NCBI GenBank assembly: GCA_963844655.1
Contig: CAWJPA010000007.1
Location: forward strand, 1,674,001 to 1,738,000
Reading direction: 5' to 3'
Length of the DNA: 64,000 bases
DNA from: JASHPR01 sp963844655
GTDB taxonomy: Bacteria > Actinomycetota > Actinomycetes > Streptosporangiales > Streptosporangiaceae
Under the pieces are notes generated by a model. The model saw only the letters and a list, made by a program, of their open reading frames with translations, searched no databases and was not told the origin of the DNA. Shown piece after piece: positions 42,255-49,753 of the stretch. The position numbers were made by a program, and so were the translations under genes. Positions within the stretch are counted from its first letter, which is position 1. Every line of letters begins with the position of its first letter.

Positions 42255-42771
42255 CCGCGCCAGGCTCATCGGCCTCGGCCTGCCGGATAATCGCGGATAT
42301 TCGTTTTCGGCCCCTATTTCGTTCGGGAGCGGACGATTTTCCCGGCGGGCACCCAATGCGCCGCAAGGGGTGGTCTCGGCCGTGTGCTTGTCACGGTTCA
42401 TGCCAGGCTGGCCGTTGATGCCTGGCCTTGATCCGGTCCCGCCCCTCCGCGCCGGGCCAGCGCCGCGGCCGGGTCCACGCGGTACCGCTCGTGTCTGGGC
42501 CACGCCATGCCGCCCGCGCCCAGCGCACATCGCACCTCGGCGGCGTTTCCCCATCACGCTTCCCACCATGGCCCGGCGCCGGGCACATCGCGACCGGCGG
42601 CCGGTGCGGTCAACGGTGTCGTGGGCACCTTGATGGGGTTGTTTCCCAGCAGACTTCCCGCCATCCGGTTGTGAAGGGGTTTGCCGCGGCGGAGTTGGCG
42701 GCGTGGAGTTACTTAGCGGCGGACGGGGTGGCGGCGGCGGCGCCATGGCGGGGGTGGCGTGAATGCGGCCT

Positions 42772-42818
42772 GGATATGACGCTCACGTCAGATTTCTGGG
42801 ATATGACATCCACGTCAG
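42772..42818. repeat. Two 20-bp direct repeats, each with TGAC-N6-GTCA
   Basis: The copies GGATATGACGCTCACGTCAG (42772-42791) and GGATATGACATCCACGTCAG (42799-42818) match at 17 of 20 positions and are offset by 27 bp. Each contains the dyad TGAC-N6-GTCA. They lie 120-170 bp before the ATG of hpnC and are candidate binding sites for one dimeric regulator. Confidence 0.7.
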
Positions 42819-42846
42819 CTAATGTTTTGCCGACGTGACACGATAT

Positions 42847-42876
42847 GAAGTCAGGGTGCTACCTGAGAGTGACTTC
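42847..42876. promoter_or_regulatory. Inverted repeat GAAGTCA-N16-TGACTTC
   Basis: Perfect 7-bp arms, again containing GTCA and TGAC half-sites, between the direct repeats and the 28-bp palindrome near hpnC. It may be a further, more widely spaced site for the same factor. Confidence 0.45.
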
Positions 42877-42933
42877 CGGCTCATCCCATCGGCCTAACTA
42901 GAGCTGCTGGCCTGCACAAACGCCTGGAAAGTC

Positions 42934-42961
42934 GACGCCCATGTCAGCTGACGTGGGCGTC
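42934..42961. promoter_or_regulatory. 28-bp near-perfect palindrome at the hpnC start
   Basis: Outer arms GACGCCCA and TGGGCGTC and the inner palindrome GTCAGCTGAC share one axis, with a single mismatched pair. It also contains a third TGAC-N6-GTCA (42949-42962). It includes the first candidate ATG of hpnC, so either it is an operator within the leader and hpnC starts later, or it can fold as a hairpin in the mRNA. Confidence 0.65.
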
Positions 42962-44110
42962 ATTATTTGCATTTCAAATAAGACCTGTGACCAAATAGAC
43001 AGCGTGGGAGGCTACGGGACTGGAGTAAGCGGGGGGCTCCGCACGGGGGAAGGGTCCGCAGCATCCGCCGGCACGGCAGATGAAACAGGCGGCGTAGACG
43101 CGATAGATCCCGGCGCGGGCCGGGCGTCCGGGGAGAACTTCCCTGTCGCGCTGCGCCTGCTGCCCGCGCGTTACCGGCGGCATCTGATGGCGGTGTACAG
43201 CTTCGCCCGGACCACCGATGACATCGGGGACAGGGCGCCGCTTGACCGGCGGTCCGGCCTGCTCGACGAGCTCGAGGCCGACGTGCGCCGCCTCTACGCG
43301 CAAGACGCCGGAGGGGGCGTTCTTGCCGTGGAGGCCGGTTCTGCCGCAGGTGTCGGTTCCGCGCCGAGTGCCGCTTCCGCGCCAGGTGCCGCTTCCGCGC
43401 CGGATGCCGGATCCGCCGGGGATGCCGCGTCTGCCGGTGACGGCGGTTCTGCCGGGAATGGCGCTGCGGGCCGGGATGCCGGTTCCGCCGGGCCGCCCCG
43501 GAGCCGCGTGGTGCGCGCGCTCAGGCCCGCCGTGACCGAGTGCGGGATCCCGGTGCAGCCATTTCTCGACCTGATCCAGGCCAACCGGCAGGACCAGGTC
43601 GTCGCGCGTTACCCGACCTTCGATGACCTCGTCGGCTACTGCCGGCTGTCCGCCAATCCCGTCGGCCGAATCGTGCTGTATGTGTTCGGCAGCTTTTCCG
43701 AGACCCGGGCCGAGCTGTCGGATTCTGTCTGCACCGCGCTGCAGCTGGCCGAGCACTGGCAGGACGTGGCCGAGGATCTGCGGGCCGGGCGCATCTACCT
43801 GCCTGCCAAGGACATGGAGCGCTTCGGCTGCACCGAGGAGGACCTGGCCGGGGCCAGCACCCCGGCGCAGGTCAGGGAGCTGCTCGCGTTCGAGGTCGCC
43901 CGGGCCAGGGCCATGCTCGACGTCGGGGCGCCGCTGATCGGCATGCTGCGCGGCGCCGCGAGAGCCGCGGTGGCCGGCTACGTGGCGGGAGGACGGGCCG
44001 CGCTGGCCGCGATCGCCGCGGCCGACTACGACGTGCTGAGCGTGACGCCGCTGCCGGGCAAGCGGCGGACGGCCGGCGAACTGGTGCTGGCCTACGCGAG
44101 GGGGCGATGA
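42941..44110 (+). CDS. hpnC: Squalene synthase HpnC, with Ala/Gly/Ser-rich insertion
   Basis: A trans-isoprenyl diphosphate synthase family protein that, with HpnD and HpnE, converts two farnesyl diphosphates to squalene. The first Asp-rich motif is TTDDIGD near residue 91; the second is the EHWQDVAEDLRAGRIYLP region. Between them lies an unusual insertion of about 65 residues (about 122-187) made of Ala, Gly, Ser, Asp and Pro in a seven-residue rhythm. The family-like part begins at ENFPVALRLLPARYRRHLMA, so a start later than this ATG, such as GTG 43004, is possible. It is the first gene of the hopanoid operon. Confidence 0.9.
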   Translation: MSADVGVIICISNKTCDQIDSVGGYGTGVSGGLRTGEGSAASAGTADETGGVDAIDPGAGRASGENFPVALRLLPARYRRHLMAVYSFARTTDDIGDRAPLDRRSGLLDELEADVRRLYAQDAGGGVLAVEAGSAAGVGSAPSAASAPGAASAPDAGSAGDAASAGDGGSAGNGAAGRDAGSAGPPRSRVVRALRPAVTECGIPVQPFLDLIQANRQDQVVARYPTFDDLVGYCRLSANPVGRIVLYVFGSFSETRAELSDSVCTALQLAEHWQDVAEDLRAGRIYLPAKDMERFGCTEEDLAGASTPAQVRELLAFEVARARAMLDVGAPLIGMLRGAARAAVAGYVAGGRAALAAIAAADYDVLSVTPLPGKRRTAGELVLAYARGR

Positions 44111-44114
44111 CGCG

Positions 44115-45131
44115 ATGACCGCCCGCTCCGCGGATACCGCCGAGGTCAGCGCCGCATACCAGCACTGCGAGCAGGTGACCAGGACGCAGGCGAGGAACTT
44201 CTCCTACGGCATCCGGCTGCTCCCCGCGGCCAAGCGGCGCGCGCTGTCCGCGGTCTACGCGTTCGCCCGCCGGGTCGACGACATCGGCGACGGAACGCTG
44301 CCCGCCGCGGAAAAGCTCACCGCGCTGGGCGGGGCCCGCGAGGCCGTGGCCGCGCTTGACCGCGACAGCGCGCCCGCCGACGACCAGGTACTGGTCGCGC
44401 TGGCCGACGCCGCGAGCAGGTTCGCGATCCCGCTGCCTGCCTTCGGCGAGCTGATCGACGGCTGCGAAGCCGACGTGCGGGGTACCAGTTACGCGACATT
44501 TGACGAGCTTGAGCACTATTGCCGGTGTGTGGCCGGATCTATCGGGCGGCTCTCGCTCGGCGTCTTCGGCAGCCGGGACCCGGCCACGGCCGAGCCGCTG
44601 GCCGACGCGCTGGGGATCGGGCTGCAGATGACCAACATCCTCCGCGACATTCAGGAGGATCTTGGGAACGGCCGGGTATACCTGCCCGCGGAGGACCTGG
44701 AGCGCTTCGGCTGCACCCTGCGGCCGGATCGGGCCGGCCAGCTGGCCGGCGATCGCGGGCTGGAGGAGCTGATGCGGTTCGAGGCCCAGCGCGCCCTGGG
44801 CTGGTACGCCCGGGGGATGCGGCTGCTGCCGCTGCTGGACCGCCGCAGCGCGGCGTCGGCCGGGGCGATGGCCGGCATCTACCTCCGGCTGCTGCAGCAG
44901 ATCGCTGCGGCACCGGCGGCGGCGCTGCAGCAGCGGCAGTCGCTGCCCGGCAAGGCGAAGGCCATGGTCGCGGTGCGGGCGCTGGCCGGGATCCCGGAGC
45001 GGGTGCCCGCCTCCGTCGCGCCAGGGCCTGGTCAGGACGGTCCCGCTCCCGCGGTGGGGGATACCGCGCCGGGCGGCTCGGGGGTTAGCGGTTCAGGGGC
45101 CAGGGGCCCCGCGGCAGGGGGACGGTCATGA
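44115..45131 (+). CDS. hpnD: Presqualene diphosphate synthase HpnD
   Basis: A 338-residue squalene/phytoene synthase family enzyme that condenses two farnesyl diphosphates to presqualene diphosphate. The first motif RRVDDIGDG has DDIGD at residues 55-59; the second is NILRDIQEDLGNGRVYLP with Asp178 and Asp182. ARNFSYGIRLLP near the N-terminus is typical. The last 50 residues are Pro/Gly/Ala-rich and probably disordered. It follows hpnC by 4 bp and overlaps hpnE by 4 bp. Confidence 0.93.
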   Translation: MTARSADTAEVSAAYQHCEQVTRTQARNFSYGIRLLPAAKRRALSAVYAFARRVDDIGDGTLPAAEKLTALGGAREAVAALDRDSAPADDQVLVALADAASRFAIPLPAFGELIDGCEADVRGTSYATFDELEHYCRCVAGSIGRLSLGVFGSRDPATAEPLADALGIGLQMTNILRDIQEDLGNGRVYLPAEDLERFGCTLRPDRAGQLAGDRGLEELMRFEAQRALGWYARGMRLLPLLDRRSAASAGAMAGIYLRLLQQIAAAPAAALQQRQSLPGKAKAMVAVRALAGIPERVPASVAPGPGQDGPAPAVGDTAPGGSGVSGSGARGPAAGGRS

Positions 45132-46603
45132 ACACGCGCAACGTCGTGGTGATCGGCGGCGGGCTGGCAGGCATCACCGCCGCGATCTCGCTCCGCGAGG
45201 CGGGCATCGGCGTCACCCTGCTCGAGGCCAGGCCGTGGCTGGGCGGCGCGACCTGCTCGTTCTCCCGGGGCGGGCTGATGATCGACAACGGCCAGCACGT
45301 GTTCCTGCGCTGCTGCACCAGCTACAGGGAACTGCTGGCCCGGCTCGGCGTGACCGGGTCGGCCACCGTCCAGGACCGCTTCGACGTCACCGTACTGTCG
45401 CCCGGCGGCCGGGCCCGGCTGCGCCGCAGCGGGCTGCCCGGCCCGCTGCACTTCGCCCGGTCGCTGGCCGGCTACAAGTTCCTGTCGCTGCCTGAGCGGC
45501 TGCGGGTGGGCCGCGCCGCCCTGGCCATGCGCACCCTCGACCCGGCCAAGCCGGGCCTCGACAGCGAGCGGCTGGGCGACTGGCTGGGGGCCCGGGGGCA
45601 GAACGAGCACACCCGCAGGAACCTCTGGGACCTGTTCATCGTGTCCTCGCTGAATATCCACGGCGATGAGGCCAGCGTGCCGCTCTCGGCCACCGTGCTC
45701 AAGACCGCGCTGCTCGGCGGCAACGACGCCGCGGACATCGGCATCCCCACGGTGCCGCTCGGCGAACTGCACGGCCAGGCCGCAGCCAGCCTGCTGCGCC
45801 GGCTCGGGGCCGAGGTGCGCCTCGCCACCAAGGCGGCCGCGATCGAGCCCGCCCCCGGTGGCGGGCTCCGGGTCCGGGTCACCTCGGGCCGGGACTCCGC
45901 GGACGGCCAGGACGGGGCGGAGGGCGCGGGCGGCACGATGATCACCGCCGACGGCGTCGTGCTCGCGGTCCCGCCGGCGCAGGCCGCCCGGCTGGCCGGC
46001 GCGGCGGGCGTGGCCGGCGCGGCCCGGTGGAACGACCTGGGCTCGTCGCCGATCGTCAACGTGCACGTGGTCTACGACCGGCGGATCACCCGGCTGCCGT
46101 TCGCGGCCGGCGTGGACTCGCCGGTGCAATGGGTGTTCGACAAGACCAGGGCGTCCGGCCTGCAGACCGGGCAGTACCTGGCGATATCGCTGTCCGCCGC
46201 GGACAGCTACGTGGACGTTCCGACCGCGGCGCTGCGGGAGAAGTTCCTGCGCGCGCTCGAGGAACTGTTCCCGGCGGCCAGGGAGGCGCGCGTGATCGAT
46301 TCCTTCGTCACCAGGGAGCGCCGGGCGACGTTCCGGCAGGCACCCGGCTGTGTCGCGCTGCGCCCCGGCGCCGCGACCTCGATGCCAGGGCTGGTGCTGG
46401 CCGGATCATGGACCGACACCGGGTGGCCGGACACGATGGAGGGAGCCGTGCGGAGCGGGCACACCGCTGCGGAGCAGCTAGTCCAGGGGCTGGCCGGGCA
46501 GGCCGCCCGCGAGCTGGGAGGTGCCGCGGTCGCGGTCACCCGCCCGCTCGACGGCGTCGCCGTGGATACCACGGCCGGCTCGGCGGCGGGGTCGCCGTCA
46601 TGA
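45128..46603 (+). CDS. hpnE: Hopanoid-associated FAD-dependent desaturase HpnE
   Basis: A 491-residue amine-oxidase-fold flavoprotein. The FAD motif VVVIGGGLAGITAAISLREAG opens the protein and is followed by LLEARPWLGGATCSF; near the C-terminus GLVLAGSWTDTGWPDTMEGAVRSG contacts FAD. HpnE is thought to complete reduction of hydroxysqualene to squalene after HpnC and HpnD. It overlaps hpnD and the polyprenyl synthase gene by 4 bp each (ATGA), indicating translational coupling. Confidence 0.93.
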   Translation: MNTRNVVVIGGGLAGITAAISLREAGIGVTLLEARPWLGGATCSFSRGGLMIDNGQHVFLRCCTSYRELLARLGVTGSATVQDRFDVTVLSPGGRARLRRSGLPGPLHFARSLAGYKFLSLPERLRVGRAALAMRTLDPAKPGLDSERLGDWLGARGQNEHTRRNLWDLFIVSSLNIHGDEASVPLSATVLKTALLGGNDAADIGIPTVPLGELHGQAAASLLRRLGAEVRLATKAAAIEPAPGGGLRVRVTSGRDSADGQDGAEGAGGTMITADGVVLAVPPAQAARLAGAAGVAGAARWNDLGSSPIVNVHVVYDRRITRLPFAAGVDSPVQWVFDKTRASGLQTGQYLAISLSAADSYVDVPTAALREKFLRALEELFPAAREARVIDSFVTRERRATFRQAPGCVALRPGAATSMPGLVLAGSWTDTGWPDTMEGAVRSGHTAAEQLVQGLAGQAARELGGAAVAVTRPLDGVAVDTTAGSAAGSPS

Positions 46604-47622
46604 CGGCCACGATGCCGGCGGGCGTAGAGACCGCCCGCGACCTGGTGGGCCCGGCCATCGCCGAGGCCACCGGCCGGCTGAGTCCCGACGTGCGCGTGGT
46701 GGCCACATACCACCTGGGCCTGACCGACGCCGAGGGGCAGCCGGAGAGCCGCAAGGGCACCGCGGGCAAGGCGCTGCGCCCGGCACTCGCGCTGCTGTCC
46801 GCCCGCGCCGCGGGCGCCGCGCCGGAACGCGGCGTGCCGGCCGCCGCGGCCGTGGAGTTCGTGCACAACTTCTCGCTGCTGCACGACGACATCATGGACG
46901 GCGACACCGAGCGCAGGCACCGGCCGACCGCCTGGACGGTGTACGGCATCGGCCCGGCCATCCTGGCTGGCGACGCGCTGCTGGCGCTGGCCCACGACCT
47001 GCTGCTTGAGGGCCCGTCACCGCAGGGCACCTGGGCGTCACGCTGCCTGTCCGCGGCCGTGCAGCGGCTGATCGCGGGCCAGGGCGCGGACCTTGCCTTC
47101 GAGCGCCGCGACAACGTCACGCTCGACGAGTGCCGTCAGATGGCCGGGGACAAGACCGCCGCCCTCATGGCCGGCGCCTGCAGCATCGGCGCCATTTACG
47201 TCGGCGCGCCCGCGGTGCTGGCCATGGGCCTGGCCGGGTTCGGCGCACACGTGGGGCTGGCGTTCCAGCTCACCGACGACCTGCTGGGCATCTGGGGCGC
47301 GCCCGAGGTAACCGGCAAGCCGGTCATGTCCGACCTGCGCACGAGGAAGAAGTCGCTGCCGGTCGTGGCCGCGCTGACCAGCGAGACCGAGCCGGGGACC
47401 GAGCTCGCGGAGCTGCTCGCCAAGCCGGAGCCGCTCACCGAGGACCAGCTGGTCCGCGCGGCCGGGCTGGTCGAAGCGGCCGGCGGCCGGATGTGGGCGG
47501 AGACCGAGGCCGACGCGGCACTGGCCGCGGCGGGCAAGTGCCTGGCCGAGACCGATATGCCCGACGACGTGCGGGCCGAGTTCGCGGCGATAGCCGAGTT
47601 CATCACCGCGCGCCAATGGTGA
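46600..47622 (+). CDS. Polyprenyl diphosphate synthase (probable farnesyl diphosphate synthase)
   Basis: A 340-residue trans-prenyltransferase. The first Asp-rich motif is HDDIMD with DDIMD at residues 96-100, and the second region is QLTDDLLGIWG at about 223-233, where the third Asp is replaced by Gly. GKALRPALALL and RHRPTAWTVYG are also typical. Within this operon it would supply farnesyl diphosphate for HpnC/D/E; the chain length is inferred from context. The ATG overlaps the hpnE stop. Confidence 0.92.
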   Translation: MTATMPAGVETARDLVGPAIAEATGRLSPDVRVVATYHLGLTDAEGQPESRKGTAGKALRPALALLSARAAGAAPERGVPAAAAVEFVHNFSLLHDDIMDGDTERRHRPTAWTVYGIGPAILAGDALLALAHDLLLEGPSPQGTWASRCLSAAVQRLIAGQGADLAFERRDNVTLDECRQMAGDKTAALMAGACSIGAIYVGAPAVLAMGLAGFGAHVGLAFQLTDDLLGIWGAPEVTGKPVMSDLRTRKKSLPVVAALTSETEPGTELAELLAKPEPLTEDQLVRAAGLVEAAGGRMWAETEADAALAAAGKCLAETDMPDDVRAEFAAIAEFITARQW

Positions 47623-47719
47623 AGCCCGGGTAACCGGGGCGGTGCACGGTAACGCTGGGAAAGCTGATATTTCTGATACGGGGGATAAGGGGTGAGGCGA
47701 CAGTGAGGGTGACGGGAAC

Positions 47720-49753
47720 ATGACCGTGACCCAGGCCCGCGCGGGCGGCCATGACCTTGCCGACACCGCGCGCACTGCCCTGGACCAGGCCGTCAGTCAC
47801 CTGCTCGGCCTGCAGCACCAGCAGGGCTGGTGGCAGGGCGAGCTGGAGACCAACGTCACCATGGACGCGGAGGATCTCCTGCTCAGGGAGTTCCTCGGGG
47901 TGCGGACGGAGCAGCAGACCGCGGCCGCCGCCCGGTGGATCAGGTCCTGCCAGCGCGCGGACGGCACCTGGGCCAACTTCCGCGACGGCGACGCCGACCT
48001 GTCCACCACGGTCGAGGCCTACGTGGCGCTGCGGCTGGCCGGCGACTCCCCGGACGCGAGCCACATGGCCCGCGCCGCGGCCTGGATCAACGACCGGGGC
48101 GGGATCCCGGCCACCCGCGTGTTCACCCGCATCTGGCTGGCCCTGTTCGGCCAGTGGTCCTGGGACGACCTGCCGGTGATGCCCCCAGAGCTGATCTACC
48201 TCCCGGCCTGGTTCCCGCTGAACGTGTACGACTGGGCCTGCTGGGCCCGGCAGACGATCGTGCCGCTGACCGTGGTGGGCTCGCTGCGCCCCGTCCGTCC
48301 GCTGCCCTTCAGCCTGAACGAAATTCAGGGGCCGCCCGCCGTCCGCAAGGGCCGGTCGGGCCAGGACGGCTGGACCCTGTTCTTCGAGGGCCTGGACAAG
48401 GTGCTGCACGTCTACGTGCGCCGCGCCCTCGGGCTCATGCCCGCCCGGGCCGTGCGCCGGGCCGCGCTCCGCCGGTGCGCCGAGTGGATCATCGCCCGGC
48501 AGGAGGCCGACGGCTGCTGGGGCGGGATCCAGCCGCCGTGGGTGTACTCGCTGATGGCGCTGCACCTGCTCGGCTACGGCCTCGATCACCCGATCATCCA
48601 GCGTGGCCTCGCGGGGCTGGACCGGTTCACGATCTGGGAGGACAGCCCGGACGGCCCGGTCAGGCGGCTCGAGGCGTGCCAGTCGCCGGTCTGGGACACC
48701 GTGCTGGCGATGATCGGGCTCGCCGACGCGGGCCTGGCGCCCGATCACCCGGCGCTGCGGTCGTCGGCCCGGTGGGTGCTGGACGAGGAACTGCGCGGGC
48801 CCGGCGACTGGCAGGTGCGCCGGCCGGGCCTGGCCCCGGGCGGCTGGGCGTTCGAGTTCGACAACGACGGCTACCCGGACATCGACGACACCGCCGAGGT
48901 GCTGCTCGCGCTGCGGCGGGTGGCCAGAACGGACGGCGACGGGCCCGCGGGCCGGCCGACCGAGCTGGGGGCACGCGCCGCGCAGGCCGAGGCCCGCGGG
49001 GTCGCGTGGCTCATCGGCATGCAGTCCAAGGACGGCGGCTGGGGCGCGTTCGACGCCGACAACACCTCCCGGCTCGTGACCAAGCTGCCGTTCTGCGACT
49101 TCGGCGAGGTCGTCGACCCGCCGTCGGCCGACGTCACCGCGCACACCGTGGAGGCGCTGACCGCGGCCGGCCACGGCGGGAGCAGGCCCGTGCGGCGCGG
49201 CGTGGCCTGGCTGCTGCGGGCGCAGGAGAGCGACGGGTCCTGGTTCGGCCGGTGGGGCGCGAACTACGTGTACGGGACCGGCGCGGTGGTGCCGGCGCTG
49301 ATCGCCGCGGGCGTGAAGCCCGGCAAGCCGGCCATCAGGCGGGCCATGTCCTGGCTGGTCAGCCACCAGAACGCCGACGGCGGCTGGGGTGAGGACCTGC
49401 GTTCCTACGACGACCCCGGCTGGGCGGGCCGCGGCGAGTCCACCGCGTCGCAGACCGCCTGGGCGCTGCTGGCGCTGCTGGCCGCCGGGGGGCCGGAGGA
49501 GCAGGCCGCCATCGAGCGCGGCGTGCGGTGGCTCGCGCGGACCCAGCGCCCGGACGGGACCTGGGACGAGCCGCAGTTCACCGGGACCGGCTTCCCGGGC
49601 GATTTCTACATCAATTACCACCTGTACCGGCTGGTGTTCCCGGTCAGCGCGCTCGGGCGCTACCTGTCCGGCGCGGGGTCAGCCGGGCGGGCGGAGCCGG
49701 CTGGCCGCGGGGAACCGGCCGGCCGGGTCGCGGCCGCGGGTGGTGCGGCATGA
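47720..49753 (+). CDS. shc: Squalene-hopene cyclase
   Basis: A 677-residue class II triterpene cyclase bound to the inner face of the membrane. The catalytic DxDD motif reads DIDDTAEV at residues 387-390, and many QW-type repeats (Q-x-x-x-G-x-W) are visible, for example QHQQGWW, QRADGTWA and QEADGCWGG. It converts squalene to hopene. The gap of 97 bp to the previous gene is the largest in the operon. Its stop codon overlaps the ATG of the next gene. A short Ala/Gly/Arg tail follows the domain. Confidence 0.96.
   Translation: MTVTQARAGGHDLADTARTALDQAVSHLLGLQHQQGWWQGELETNVTMDAEDLLLREFLGVRTEQQTAAAARWIRSCQRADGTWANFRDGDADLSTTVEAYVALRLAGDSPDASHMARAAAWINDRGGIPATRVFTRIWLALFGQWSWDDLPVMPPELIYLPAWFPLNVYDWACWARQTIVPLTVVGSLRPVRPLPFSLNEIQGPPAVRKGRSGQDGWTLFFEGLDKVLHVYVRRALGLMPARAVRRAALRRCAEWIIARQEADGCWGGIQPPWVYSLMALHLLGYGLDHPIIQRGLAGLDRFTIWEDSPDGPVRRLEACQSPVWDTVLAMIGLADAGLAPDHPALRSSARWVLDEELRGPGDWQVRRPGLAPGGWAFEFDNDGYPDIDDTAEVLLALRRVARTDGDGPAGRPTELGARAAQAEARGVAWLIGMQSKDGGWGAFDADNTSRLVTKLPFCDFGEVVDPPSADVTAHTVEALTAAGHGGSRPVRRGVAWLLRAQESDGSWFGRWGANYVYGTGAVVPALIAAGVKPGKPAIRRAMSWLVSHQNADGGWGEDLRSYDDPGWAGRGESTASQTAWALLALLAAGGPEEQAAIERGVRWLARTQRPDGTWDEPQFTGTGFPGDFYINYHLYRLVFPVSALGRYLSGAGSAGRAEPAGRGEPAGRVAAAGGAA

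Larger units (their letters stand above)
42255..42940. other. 686-bp noncoding region upstream of the hopanoid operon
   Basis: No gene is supported. The first 500 bp are GC-rich without clear features. The last 200 bp (from about 42770) hold repeated TGAC/GTCA half-sites and are the likely control region of the hopanoid operon. Near 42960-43000 an AT-rich stretch could contain a promoter -10 element. Confidence 0.6.

Noticed and set aside
42220..42838. Plus-strand frames in the gap before hpnC
   Set aside because: Arg/Pro-rich, no ribosome site, no family content; treated as noncoding.
47603..49621. 672-codon minus frame opposite shc
   Set aside because: Shadow of squalene-hopene cyclase; no recognisable domain.
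49528..49749. N-terminal 74 codons upstream of the HpnG-IspH frame
   Set aside because: Off-frame shadow of shc; ATG at 49750 overlaps the shc stop in the manner of the rest of the operon.
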